A stretch of 12,441 nt of DNA from Chloroflexota bacterium (GCA_020849725.1 JADLAZ010000218.1:1-12441), one strand, 5' to 3'. Counted from the stretch's first letter, positions 1 to 6,356 are shown. Translations and numbers: made by a program. Notes: generated from the sequence alone by a model not told the origin.

Positions 1-329
1 CGCTGGCGGCGGCGGGCATGGCCGCTATCGCCCTGGCACGCGAGTGGTGGCTGCTGCCAGCGGCGGCGCTGTTCGGCGCTGGCCTGGGGCTGGGTCAGCC
101 GAACCTGTTCGCGCTGGCGGCCGACCATGTGCCACCAGCGCGGCGCGGCAGCGCGCTGGCCACAGCCGGCATCTTCCTGGAGGGGGGCATCAGCGCCGGC
201 GCGACGGCGGCGGGCATCATCGGGCAGGCGGCCGGCCTGCCGGTGGCGTTTCTGGCGCTGGGCGCGTTGCCGGCGCTGGCGCTGGTCGTGCTGCTGGCGC
301 GCGGCTGGGGGTGGAGACGGAATGAGTGA
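1..329 (+). CDS. MFS transporter, C-terminal fragment (5' end outside window)
   Basis: The reading frame is open from base 3 to the TGA at 327-329, so only the last ~108 residues of a larger gene are present. They form about three hydrophobic helices. One is around LLPAAALFGAGLGLGQPN. A second follows the charged loop DHVPPARRGSALATAG and runs through the glycine/alanine-rich segment GISAGATAAGIIGQAAG. The last is FLALGALPALALVVLLARG. A PxxRRGxAxA loop followed by a Gly-rich helix is typical of helices 10-12 of major facilitator superfamily permeases, which are inner-membrane secondary transporters. The substrate cannot be told from this fragment. The final codons run into the sequence GAGTGATGA, which supplies the stop codon and recurs at the ends of other genes here. 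An MFS family member is likely; a drug, sugar or metabolite role is open. Confidence 0.75.
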   Translation, partial: LAAAGMAAIALAREWWLLPAAALFGAGLGLGQPNLFALAADHVPPARRGSALATAGIFLEGGISAGATAAGIIGQAAGLPVAFLALGALPALALVVLLARGWGWRRNE

Positions 330-358
330 TGAGGGTGGCCGGGAGGTCGAGGGGCGTT

Positions 359-414
359 GGCTGAGTGCAGTCGAAAAGCTCAGTTCCCTTCAGCTCCGCT
401 CCGGGAACGGCCCT
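359..414. repeat. Inverted pair of degenerate intergenic repeats
   Basis: Bases 359-378 contain GCTGAGTGCAGTCGAA. Read on the other strand this is close to TTCGACTGCRCTCAG. Bases 386-414 contain CCCTTCAGCTCCGCTCCGGG followed by AACGGCCCT, a similar unit in the opposite orientation. GTTCCC (383-388) and GGGAAC (403-408) can form a 6-bp hairpin. Units resembling TTCGACTCCGCTCAGGGAAC are, from memory, frequent between genes in Chloroflexota genomes; I infer that this is a decayed pair. It lies in the 242-bp gap between the MFS gene and moaA and could act as a transcript-end structure, but no U-tract follows. Confidence 0.4.
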
Positions 415-491
415 CCAATCCCTCAACCCCAGCACCCACGCATCACTTCCCCAGCCGCCCCACCGTTCGGCGGGCGGTTGCAGCACGCTCC

Positions 492-548
492 CACCAGGTG
501 ATAGGATCAAGGGAGTGCGGCGCGGCGTGCTGCCTCGCCTGCCTGGTG
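492..548 (+). promoter_or_regulatory. Candidate structured leader upstream of moaA
   Basis: CACCAGG (492-498) and CCTGGTG (542-548) are perfect complements and would close a 57-nt stem-loop that ends 23 nt before the moaA start codon. Inside it, AGTGCG and CGTGCT can pair over a GCGCGG loop with two G-U wobbles, giving a stem within a stem. moaA leaders in many bacteria carry the molybdenum-cofactor (Moco) riboswitch, so the location is suggestive. I cannot match the Moco RNA consensus by eye, so only a structured leader is claimed. Confidence 0.3.
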
Positions 549-571
549 AGCATGGAACGGCGCGCCTTGTG

Positions 572-1624
572 ATGGATCGATCGGTGACCTCCCCGCTACT
601 GTCTCGCCCGGCCCGGCTGCCGGTCGTCGATACTCGTCAGCGGCCGTTGCGTGATCTGCGCGTGTCGGTCACCGACCGCTGCAACTTCCGCTGCATCTAC
701 TGCATGCCGAAGGAGATCTTCGGGCCGGGCTACGCCTTCCTGCCTCAGGCAGAGGTCCTCAGCTACGAGGAGATCGCCCGGCTGGTGCGGCTGTTCGTCG
801 CCCATGGGGTCGAGAAGGTGCGTCTGACCGGCGGCGAGCCGCTGGTGCGGCGCGAGATCGAGCGACTGATCGCGCTGCTGGCGCCGATCGACGGCCTGCG
901 CGACCTGACGCTGACGACCAACGGCGCGCTCCTGGCGCGCAAGGCGCGGGCGCTGCGCGACGCCGGTCTGCAGCGCGTCACCGTCAGCCTCGACGCGCTC
1001 GACGACGCCGTCTTCATGGCGATGAACGATGTCGCCGCGCCGGTGGCGCGGGTGCTGGAGGGCATCGCCGCGGCGCAGGCGGTCGGGCTGGGGCCGATCA
1101 AGGTCAATATGGTCGTCCAGCGCGGCGTCAACGATCACTGCGTCGTCGACATGGCCCGCCATTTCCACGGCAGCGGCTGCATCCTGCGCTTCATCGAGTA
1201 CATGGACGTCGGTGCGACCAACGGCTGGCGGCTGGATGACGTTGTCACCGGCGCGGAGATCGTGCGCATGGTCGACGCGGTGCTGCCACTAGAGCCGGCT
1301 GAGCCGAACTACACTGGCGAAGTGGCGGCGCGCTATCGCTACCGCGACGGCGGCGGCGAGATCGGCGTCATCACCTCGGTCAGCCAGCCCTTCTGCGGCG
1401 ACTGCACCCGCGCCCGTCTGTCGTCGGACGGCAAACTCTACACTTGCCTGTTTGCCGCCGATGGCCAAGACCTGCGCGGCCCCCTGCGCGCCGGCGCCGG
1501 TGACGACGAGCTGGCCGACCTGATCGGCGGCATCTGGCGGCGCCGGGCCGATCGGTACTCGGAACTGCGCTCGGCGGCCACGCCCCGGCTGCCGAAGGTT
1601 GAGATGTCGCGCATCGGCGGCTGA
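572..1624 (+). CDS. moaA: GTP 3',8-cyclase MoaA (radical SAM, Moco biosynthesis)
   Basis: MoaA is a cytoplasmic radical SAM enzyme that converts GTP to 3',8-cyclo-7,8-dihydro-GTP, the precursor made into cyclic pyranopterin monophosphate in the first stage of molybdenum cofactor synthesis. The 350-residue product has the N-terminal CxxxCxxC cluster motif (C37, C41, C44, in [11 protein letters not shown]), the SAM-binding segment LTGGEPLVR (85-93), and the C-terminal second-cluster motif C275-x2-C278-x13-C292 that binds GTP. It ends in the family's conserved Gly-Gly tail (SRIGG). The length fits the family (about 330-350). The frame is open further upstream to an ATG at 365, but those ~69 codons lie in repeat-like DNA and lack family sequence, so the ATG at 572 is preferred. 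A GTG at 569 is an alternative, and no good Shine-Dalgarno is seen. The next gene, a DUF59 protein, may assist cluster assembly. Identification is firm; the start is less certain. Confidence 0.96.
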   Translation: MDRSVTSPLLSRPARLPVVDTRQRPLRDLRVSVTDRCNFRCIYCMPKEIFGPGYAFLPQAEVLSYEEIARLVRLFVAHGVEKVRLTGGEPLVRREIERLIALLAPIDGLRDLTLTTNGALLARKARALRDAGLQRVTVSLDALDDAVFMAMNDVAAPVARVLEGIAAAQAVGLGPIKVNMVVQRGVNDHCVVDMARHFHGSGCILRFIEYMDVGATNGWRLDDVVTGAEIVRMVDAVLPLEPAEPNYTGEVAARYRYRDGGGEIGVITSVSQPFCGDCTRARLSSDGKLYTCLFAADGQDLRGPLRAGAGDDELADLIGGIWRRRADRYSELRSAATPRLPKVEMSRIGG

Positions 1625-1651
1625 GGCGGGTTCACGGCGCTGCCGCCCGCC
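1625..1651 (+). terminator. Stable GC hairpin after moaA (weak terminator or mRNA-processing structure)
   Basis: GGCGGG (1625-1630) pairs with CCCGCC (1646-1651), and CGGC/GCCG pair inside it over a GCT loop, leaving a TTCA bulge on the 5' side. It begins directly after the moaA stop codon. No T-run follows, so it is not a standard intrinsic terminator. It may attenuate or protect the transcript between moaA and the DUF59 gene. Confidence 0.3.
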
Positions 1652-1735
1652 CCGCTCCCGCACGCGAACCGGCGGGAGACAGGTATGGGCGATGGTCGGA
1701 GGACGCGGGACCGCCGCGCGGACGGAGGGACAGGC

Positions 1736-2095
1736 ATGAGTGAGCCGGAGAGCGACGGAAGCGCCCAGGCGTGGTTCGCTCGGCAGCGACAGGGCACGGT
1801 CGAGGAGGCAGTGCGCGAGGCGCTGCGCGGCGTCATCGACCCGGAGTTGGGCATCAATATCGTCGATCTGGGGCTGGTCTACGAGACAACCGTCAGTGAT
1901 GCCGGCCGGGCCGAGGTGGTGATGACGCTGACCTCACCGGGCTGCCCACTGGGCGCGGTGATCCAGGAGCAGATCACCCAGGCGCTGGCCGGCGTGTTCG
2001 GCATTCAGGAGATCGCCATCTCTATCGTTTGGTCGCCACGCTGGACGCCGGCGATGATGAGCGAGGACGCCCGTCTGGAGCTGGGCTACTGGTAG
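1736..2095 (+). CDS. MIP18 / DUF59 family Fe-S assembly-type protein (SufT/PaaD-like)
   Basis: This is a 119-residue, single-domain protein of the MIP18 (DUF59) family, whose members include SufT, PaaD and eukaryotic CIA2. Members help mature or insert Fe-S clusters in target enzymes in the cytoplasm. Signature elements are DPELGINIVDLGLVY (35-49), the cysteine in TSPGCPL (66-72, C70), and the C-terminal block SPRWTPAMMSEDARLELG, which is usual for bacterial stand-alone members. The ATG at 1736 is preceded by GGAGGGACAGGC, a strong ribosome binding site. A second in-frame ATG at 1685 also follows a purine-rich motif (GGGAGACAGGT) and would add 17 Arg/Gly/Asp-rich residues with no family similarity, so 1736 is preferred. 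It lies 111 bp after moaA on the same strand and is probably co-transcribed. I infer a role in cluster supply to MoaA or other enzymes. Not being next to suf or paa genes, its client is unproven. Confidence 0.88.
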   Translation: MSEPESDGSAQAWFARQRQGTVEEAVREALRGVIDPELGINIVDLGLVYETTVSDAGRAEVVMTLTSPGCPLGAVIQEQITQALAGVFGIQEIAISIVWSPRWTPAMMSEDARLELGYW

Positions 2096-2368
2096 GACGC
2101 CAGGGGGGCCAGCTCATCGGGGGAGGTCTGGGCGAGGACGGGGCACGATCGGCGCCAGCTGGCATGCGGTGTGGCGCCGAAGCGTCACTGCCTGACCAGG
2201 GGAGGTGACCACCAATCCATCGCCCCATGGCCTGCCTTGGGCCTTGGGGCCGCCTGGACCCCAACGTGCGCCGGGTGGACTGGGTGGACCTGTGGAACCC
2301 ATGCTGGGCAGCTACGAGGGCTGCTCCGACAGCGCTGGCCTCCTGGCCCTCTTCGCCTCTTGCTCGTC
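2096..2368. other. Convergent intergenic region, no gene recognised
   Basis: This 273-bp gap lies between two converging genes. It has short open frames on both strands, but their translations are Pro/Gly-rich and match nothing I know. It contains runs such as GGGTGGACTGGGTGGA (a 9-bp near-repeat around 2273-2289) and a possible GGCGCC...GGCGCC pairing around 2150-2180. No clear intrinsic terminator with a T-tract is visible for either gene. Confidence 0.4.
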
Positions 2369-2881
2369 CTACGTCCGGTGGGATTTCTGGAACGAGTGTG
2401 TCCTGAGCGGCACCAGGCCGGGGCGCACGCCGAAGGTGTTGGTGACCTCGGCGACGTAGAGATCGCCGCGCGAGTCGACGCAGATGTCGTGCGGCGCGAC
2501 GACGTTGCCGAGGGCGACGCGGGCCGGACCACCGAAGCGATGCAGCAGCGAGCCGTTGCCATCGTAGATGCTGACGCGGCCGGGTTGGTCGATGGTGATG
2601 TCGCCGTGGCGCTGCGAGCGCTGGCCGACGCGCCACCACAACTCGGAGACATAGACGCGGCCGTCGCGGCCAATGGCGATGTTCGTCGGGCGCTGAACGT
2701 CGGTCCACTGCGTCAGGAAGCGGCCGTCGGGGCCGAAGATCTGAATGTGATCGTTCTCGCGGTCGGCCACCAACACGCGCCCATCAGCCGCGACGTGGAC
2801 TGCGTGGATGGCGCGACTGTACAACCGGCCCACGCCCGCGTGCCAGATCACCGGGGCAAGCTTCTGAGGGTACCCATACAC
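2369..2881 (-). CDS. NHL-repeat beta-propeller protein, N-terminally truncated (probable gene remnant)
   Basis: The 170 residues match the C-terminal half of NHL-repeat proteins of the peptidyl-alpha-hydroxyglycine lyase-like kind. Blades are seen at HAVHVAADGRVLVADREN, QRPTNIAIGRDGRVYVSE, and APHDICVDSRGDLYVAEVT, and the family's C-terminal HSFQK ending is present. Full-length members have about 280-320 residues and six blades; here about 140 N-terminal residues are absent, so a closed propeller is unlikely. The only start is a GTG at 2881 with no Shine-Dalgarno, and the first ~25 residues do not look like the family. The frame is the same as that of the upstream GyrI-like gene, separated from its TAG by five sense codons inside and beside a heptamer repeat array. 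Deletion or rearrangement through the repeat, leaving a 3' remnant, is the likeliest explanation. A short expressed NHL protein is the alternative. Confidence 0.6.
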   Translation of the reverse strand: MYGYPQKLAPVIWHAGVGRLYSRAIHAVHVAADGRVLVADRENDHIQIFGPDGRFLTQWTDVQRPTNIAIGRDGRVYVSELWWRVGQRSQRHGDITIDQPGRVSIYDGNGSLLHRFGGPARVALGNVVAPHDICVDSRGDLYVAEVTNTFGVRPGLVPLRTHSFQKSHRT

Positions 2882-2885
2882 CCAG

Positions 2886-2920
2886 CTGGCGACTGACTAC
2901 TGGCGACTGACTACTGGCTG
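2886..2920. repeat. Heptamer-period tandem repeat (2 x 14 bp plus partial)
   Basis: The 14-bp unit CTGGCGACTGACTA occurs twice in tandem (2886-2899 and 2900-2913) and is followed by the partial unit CTGGCTG. Each unit is made of two related heptamers. On the minus strand the array encodes the last residues of the GyrI-like protein (VVSRQ) and its TAG stop codon (2897-2899). Similar degenerate heptamers lie at 4375-4395, 5181-5222 and 7113-7125. Confidence 0.75.
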
Positions 2921-3514
2921 GCGCAGGATGGTGCGCAGGCGCTCGGGTGCGGTGCGGAGCGGATCGCCGAGGTAGATCTCGTGGTGGTGGCCGGCGCGGG
3001 TGTAGCCCTGCTCGTCGATCCAGGTGTGCAGCCGCGCGATCGTCGGCGCCTCGGCGGCGTAGGGGCCGATATGCAGGATCTGCGCGCACAGGCCCTCGGC
3101 GAGCGTGTCGAGGCGGACGGTCGCCAGCGCCGGCAGCGCCTTCTTGCGGGCGACGTCGGCGCGCACCGTCTCGACCAGCGCGGCAGTAACGGCCGGCGGC
3201 TGGACGATCAGCAGCGTCCACTGCCAACGATCGCGCTGTCCAGTGGCGAAATCGGTCATGTCGGCCGCCCACCAGAGGCCCTCCAGCGGCATCACGGCGA
3301 AGTCTTCACCGCTGGCGCGCTTGACGGCGAACTTGACGGCGTAGGCCAGGCTGTAGAGTGCGCCGACTGCCTGACCATAGACCGGAGCGGTGTTCGGGTC
3401 GCCCGCGCCGTCGATCATCAGGCAGGTCAGCGGCGGCACGTCGACGATGGCGACGGTGTCGGCCGGTGCGGTGTACAGGGCGCGGTGCTGGCGCCGGAGA
3501 TCGAGCGCGGGCAT
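2897..3514 (-). CDS. GyrI-like small-molecule-binding domain protein
   Basis: This 205-residue protein is a stand-alone GyrI-like (SRPBCC-unrelated, SOUL/BmrR effector-type) domain, a fold that binds small hydrophobic or cationic molecules. Recognisable blocks are PPLTCLMIDGAGDPN (27-41), ALYSLAYAVKFAVK (52-65), VMPLEGLWWA (74-83), and the strongly conserved end HHHEIYLGDPLRTAPERLRT (176-195). Length fits the family's ~200-residue soluble members, which have no DNA-binding domain. The ATG at 3514 follows AGGGAG about 12 nt upstream on the minus strand. It starts 27 bp after the flavodoxin-like gene and is surely in its operon. The last five residues and the stop codon lie in a heptamer repeat array, so the native C-terminus may have been altered. 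The ligand is unknown; detoxification or multidrug sequestration is a common guess for the family. Confidence 0.88.
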   Translation of the reverse strand: MPALDLRRQHRALYTAPADTVAIVDVPPLTCLMIDGAGDPNTAPVYGQAVGALYSLAYAVKFAVKRASGEDFAVMPLEGLWWAADMTDFATGQRDRWQWTLLIVQPPAVTAALVETVRADVARKKALPALATVRLDTLAEGLCAQILHIGPYAAEAPTIARLHTWIDEQGYTRAGHHHEIYLGDPLRTAPERLRTILRQPVVSRQ

Positions 3515-3541
3515 GGGGCTGGCTCCCTGGCTAGCAGCCGG

Positions 3542-4105
3542 CTACGCGCTGGCGACGAGCGTCGACGCCGGTAGCGCCAGCAGATCGATCGCAAAGCGCT
3601 CCACGGCCGCCCAGTCAGTGTACTCGTAGTCGCGCGAGGTGTCGGTGTCAGCACTGCCGCCACTGCGCGCCATGCGACTCATGAACCACCGCATCAACCG
3701 GTTGTACCTGGTGTACGGCAGGGCGCCGGCGAAGGAGACCAGTCGGGCCGGCTCCCACCCCGCTGCCGTGACGAACGCGCGGGCCAGCCGCTCGGCCTCG
3801 GCCCGCTCCTCCGGCTTCGCACTGGCGGCGGTCAGGCTGACAGAGTAGAACGCCGTCGGCATATCTCGCAACTGAACGACGTGTTTAGTAATGAATGACC
3901 CCACCGCGCCAGGGTAGTGGCCGGCATGCACCGACGCGCCGATAGCGACGATGTCGTAGCCGGCGAGCGCCAGATCGCGCGGCGTCTGCTTGACATCGAG
4001 CAACGCGACCTCGTGGCCGCGATCCCGCACGACAGCGGCGATGCGCCCGGCGATGCGGGCCGTCTGGCCCTCGCTGGTGCCGTAGACGATCAACAGGCGG
4101 GCCAT
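3542..4105 (-). CDS. HemG-like flavodoxin (menaquinone-dependent protoporphyrinogen dehydrogenase family)
   Basis: This 187-residue flavodoxin-fold protein begins with a beta strand and the FMN phosphate-binding loop YGTSEGQT (8-15). It continues with the second FMN-contact segment GASVHAGHYP (56-65), and then KPEERAEAERLARAF (97-111), SFAGALPYTRYN (124-135) and the C-terminal TDTSRDYEYTDW (154-165). This set of motifs is characteristic of the HemG group, which oxidises protoporphyrinogen IX to protoporphyrin IX at the membrane using the quinone pool; E. coli HemG has 181 residues. Many paralogues of this group are annotated only as flavodoxin-domain proteins, and no other haem gene is seen here, so the substrate is not certain. 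The ATG at 4105 is preceded by GGAGG and a 5-nt spacer (minus strand). It is the first gene of a three-gene leftward unit. The partner GyrI-like protein could bind a porphyrin-like ligand, but this is only inference. Confidence 0.85.
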   Translation of the reverse strand: MARLLIVYGTSEGQTARIAGRIAAVVRDRGHEVALLDVKQTPRDLALAGYDIVAIGASVHAGHYPGAVGSFITKHVVQLRDMPTAFYSVSLTAASAKPEERAEAERLARAFVTAAGWEPARLVSFAGALPYTRYNRLMRWFMSRMARSGGSADTDTSRDYEYTDWAAVERFAIDLLALPASTLVASA

Positions 4106-4145
4106 GGCAGCCTCCAGATGGTAGTGGGCGAGTGGGCGAGAGCGG

Positions 4146-4173
4146 GTACGGGCGCTTCGCGAAGCGCCCGTAC
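4146..4173. repeat. Perfect 28-bp palindrome (REP-like)
   Basis: Bases 4146-4159 (GTACGGGCGCTTCG) are followed at once by their exact reverse complement at 4160-4173. As RNA or single-stranded DNA this gives a very stable hairpin. It lies in the leader or promoter region of the flavodoxin-like gene and is preceded by a tandem 8-bp direct repeat (GTGGGCGA twice, 4124-4139). Palindromes of the type GGGCGCTTCGCGAAGCGCCC recur between genes in GC-rich bacteria including, from memory, Chloroflexota. It could be a REP element, a bidirectional terminator, or a dimeric regulator site. Confidence 0.7.
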
Positions 4174-4282
4174 GGCGAGTGCATGGATCGGCAGCGAGCC
4201 AGTGGTCTGTCGGGGCAGCCTGGTGGCCGCATGGCGCGTCAGCCGATCGGGGCCGGTGCTTCCCGATCCAATCTACTGCCGG

Positions 4283-4300
4283 GGTGGCGGGCCGGCCACC
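4283..4300. repeat. GC-rich hairpin in the divergent intergenic region
   Basis: GGTGGC (4283-4288) and GCCACC (4295-4300) are perfect complements around a GGGCCG loop. It sits about 95 bp upstream of the DUF3891 gene, in the 290-bp region between divergent genes where promoters for both directions must lie. No convincing -35/-10 pair could be picked by eye. Confidence 0.3.
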
Positions 4301-4374
4301 AGCACCTCGACATCTGGCGTCGCCCGACCCCCTGACCTACACTGTCACCCGCTGCCACCTCGTTCCACGGACCC

Positions 4375-4395
4375 ACTGGCGACTGGCAACTGCCC
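4375..4395 (+). repeat. Three heptamer units abutting the DUF3891 start codon
   Basis: The units ACTGGCG, ACTGGCA and ACTGCCC (4375-4395) lie in tandem and end exactly at the ATG at 4396. They replace the place where a ribosome binding site would be, and no Shine-Dalgarno is seen. They are related to the array at 2886-2920. Confidence 0.55.
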
Positions 4396-5184
4396 ATGCT
4401 GCACCGCGACGACCCCGACGGCTTGATCGTGATCGCACAGCCGGCGCACGCCTGGGTGTCCGGCCAGTTGGCGCGCGCCTGGGGCAACGTCACGGTCGGG
4501 GTAGTCACACCCTGGGAGGCCGTCTGCCTGGGCGCCGAGCAGCACGATGTCGGCTGGGTCGCGTGGGAGGCGGCCCCGACGCTGAACTCGGCCACCGGCC
4601 GGCCGCACACCTTCATGGAGATGCCGCTCGCGCACCATCTGACGCTCTGGTCAAGCGCGGCCGAGCGAGCGCTGACGCAGGGGCGCTATGCCGCACTGTT
4701 GGTGTCATTGCATGGCACGGGCCTGTACGAGCGGCGCGATCTGGCGCACGACACACCGGCGGACGCGGTGGCGGTGTGCGCCTTCCTGGAGCACGAGCGC
4801 GCCTGGCAGGCGGCGCTGCTGGCAACGTTGCGCGCCGACCCGGTCTGGGCTGCGGCCGCCGCACCGGCGGTGGTGGCACGCAACCAGCGCCTGGTCGCCG
4901 TCTGGGACCAGATGTCGCTGTGGTTGTGCATGGGGCTGCGCGCGACGCGCACGGTCCAGGGCGTGCCAGCGACGGCGGAGCCGCTGCCGCTGACGCTGAC
5001 GCCGGTCGACGGCGATTCGGCGCGGGTGCGCGTCGCCCCCTGGCCGTTCGACCCGCCCGCGGTGACCCTGACCGTCGAGGGTCGCCGGCTGGTGGGGAGG
5101 TTCGCCGACGAGCCGGCGCTGCGGACAGCGCTGGCGCGAGCGCCCTGGGTGACGATCGAGACGCGGCTGGAACCAGGGGTCTGA
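4396..5184 (+). CDS. DUF3891 family protein of unknown function
   Basis: The 262-residue product matches the DUF3891 family in its overall plan. It opens with a short N-terminal strand with GLIVIAQPAHAWVSGQLARAWG (9-30). The segment AEQHDVGWVAWEAAP (47-61) is the family's H[HQ]DxGW-type motif (H50, D51, W54). A GRPHTFMEMP block (68-77) follows, and then SLHGTGLYERR (104-114), where family members keep a His-containing helix. The clustered His/Asp residues suggest metal binding or hydrolysis, but no activity is established that I know of. The ATG at 4396 gives an N-terminus at the usual family position; no ribosome binding site precedes it, only heptamer repeats, so expression may be leaderless or weak. 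The TGA stop at 5182-5184 lies in another heptamer-like array. The next gene starts 43 bp later and may be co-transcribed. Confidence 0.8.
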   Translation: MLHRDDPDGLIVIAQPAHAWVSGQLARAWGNVTVGVVTPWEAVCLGAEQHDVGWVAWEAAPTLNSATGRPHTFMEMPLAHHLTLWSSAAERALTQGRYAALLVSLHGTGLYERRDLAHDTPADAVAVCAFLEHERAWQAALLATLRADPVWAAAAAPAVVARNQRLVAVWDQMSLWLCMGLRATRTVQGVPATAEPLPLTLTPVDGDSARVRVAPWPFDPPAVTLTVEGRRLVGRFADEPALRTALARAPWVTIETRLEPGV

Positions 5185-5222
5185 CGAGTGATGAAGCACT
5201 GAGTGCGGACTGACGACTGGAG
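5181..5222 (+). repeat. Degenerate heptamer array between DUF3891 and dehydrogenase genes
   Basis: The bases fall into six 7-bp units: CTGACGA, GTGATGA, AGCACTG, AGTGCGG, ACTGACG, ACTGGAG. The first unit holds the TGA stop of the DUF3891 gene and the last holds part of the GGAGGG ribosome binding site of the dehydrogenase. TGACGAGTGATGA (5182-5194) is identical over 13 bases to 7113-7125 on the other strand, at the end of the glycosylase gene. Confidence 0.6.
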
Positions 5223-5227
5223 GGATG

Positions 5228-6259
5228 ATGAGCGGGCAGCGTTGGAACGTCGTGGCGGTCAATCTGCCGGAGGGGTTCGACTTCGGCTACGAGCAGGAGG
5301 CGCTGACGCCGCTCGGGGTGACGATCCAGCATGTGACGGTGCGCGGCGACGACGAGTTCATCGCCGCAGCCGGCGACGCCGACGTCATCTTCCCGTTTCG
5401 TTTCCGCGTCGGCGCGGCGGCGATCGCTCGGCTGAGGCGCTGCCGTCACCTGCCCTCCGGCGGTATCGGCTTCGATCATCTGGACGTGGACGCGGCGACG
5501 GCGCACGGCATCCTGGTGACGAACATGGGCGACCTGTTCGTCGAGGAAGTCGCTAACACCGCCTGGCTGCTGCTGCTGATGGCCGCCAAGCGCGGGCTGT
5601 GGCTGCACGAGCTGGGCACGACCAACCGCTGGCCGGAGGCGCTCGGCCAGATGTTCCCCATCCTCAAGATCACCATGCCGCGCATCACCGGCCAGACGCT
5701 AGGACTGGTCGCCTTCGGCCGCATCGCCCGCGCCACCGCGCGCCGGGCGCAGGCGTTCGGCATGACCTGCCTGGCCTACGACCCGTTCGTGCCGGCCGAG
5801 GCGATCCGCGCGGCCGGCGTCGAGCCGGTGAGCCTGAACGAGCTGTTCCAGCGCAGCGACTTCATCTCCTGCCACTTGCCACTGAGCAAAGAGACGCGCC
5901 ACCTGATCGGCGCCGAGCAGTTCGCCCAGGCGAAGCCGAATGCCATCTTCATCAGCACCGGCCGCGGCTCGGTCATCGACGAGGCGGCGCTGATCGCGGC
6001 ACTGCAGTCGGGGCAGATCGCCGGCGCGGGGTTGGATGTGCTGGAGAAGGAGCCACCTGACCCGGCCAACCCGCTGCTGTCCATGCCGAACGTCGTCATC
6101 ACACCGCACATCGGCTCCGTCTCCGACGTGTCGGCGGTCGAGCGCAAGCGCCGCGTCGGCCAGCAGATCGCCGACGCGCTGCAGGGGCGGGTGCCGGTCG
6201 CCGTCGTCAACCCGGCGGTGTTGGAGCGGTGGACGGCGCGGTATGGCGCGACGGCGTGA
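5228..6259 (+). CDS. D-isomer-specific 2-hydroxyacid dehydrogenase (CtBP/PGDH-like)
   Basis: Members reduce 2-oxo acids to D-2-hydroxyacids, or the reverse, with NAD(P)(H) in the cytoplasm. The 343-residue protein has the usual two-part substrate domain (GGIGFDHLDVDAATAHGILVTN, 78-99) around a Rossmann domain. It has the acidic residue after beta-2 (D185 in LAYDP) that favours NAD, and the catalytic triad R246 (STGRGS), E275 (EKEPP) and H294 (TPHIGS) at the family spacing. The nucleotide loop reads LGLVAFGRIAR (158-168), so A162 and A167 replace two glycines of the classical GxGxxG. The segment between 120 and 155 carries a PILKITMPRITGQ stretch typical of the CtBP-like subgroup. GGAGGG at 5219-5224 gives good spacing to the ATG at 5228; an ATG at 5225 adds one Met but is too close. 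The substrate cannot be told; D-3-phosphoglycerate, glyoxylate/hydroxypyruvate or others are possible. Confidence 0.92.
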   Translation: MSGQRWNVVAVNLPEGFDFGYEQEALTPLGVTIQHVTVRGDDEFIAAAGDADVIFPFRFRVGAAAIARLRRCRHLPSGGIGFDHLDVDAATAHGILVTNMGDLFVEEVANTAWLLLLMAAKRGLWLHELGTTNRWPEALGQMFPILKITMPRITGQTLGLVAFGRIARATARRAQAFGMTCLAYDPFVPAEAIRAAGVEPVSLNELFQRSDFISCHLPLSKETRHLIGAEQFAQAKPNAIFISTGRGSVIDEAALIAALQSGQIAGAGLDVLEKEPPDPANPLLSMPNVVITPHIGSVSDVSAVERKRRVGQQIADALQGRVPVAVVNPAVLERWTARYGATA

Positions 6260-6356
6260 TGCGTGCCGGGGCAGCGACCGGCGGTTCGGCGTGGCGTGGC
6301 GTGCTGGCGTCGGCTAGAGTCATGGGCACAGGCATACTGCGGGCGGGAGGTAGCCG

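Noticed and set aside
365..571. N-terminal extension of MoaA from the ATG at 365
   Set aside because: It runs through repeat-like and stem-loop DNA, and family members start about 30 residues before the CxxxCxxC motif, which fits the ATG at 572.
2171..2896. 241-codon plus-strand open frame opposite the NHL fragment
   Set aside because: The minus strand shows clear NHL blades over the same bases; the plus translation is Asp/Ala/Val-rich antisense shadow.
2886..2920. CRISPR array
   Set aside because: The units are directly tandem, 7-14 bp long, without spacers, and no cas genes are nearby.
4307..4343. TCGACA (4307-4312) and TACACT (4338-4343) as a promoter for the DUF3891 gene
   Set aside because: The spacer is 25 nt, far from the usual 16-18 nt, and no better -10 box lies at the right distance.
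4179..5213. Long open frame (344 codons) on the plus strand overlapping the DUF3891 gene
   Set aside because: Its translation is Arg/Gly/Ala-rich with no recognisable motif, as expected from the alternative frame of a GC-rich gene; the DUF3891 frame has family motifs.
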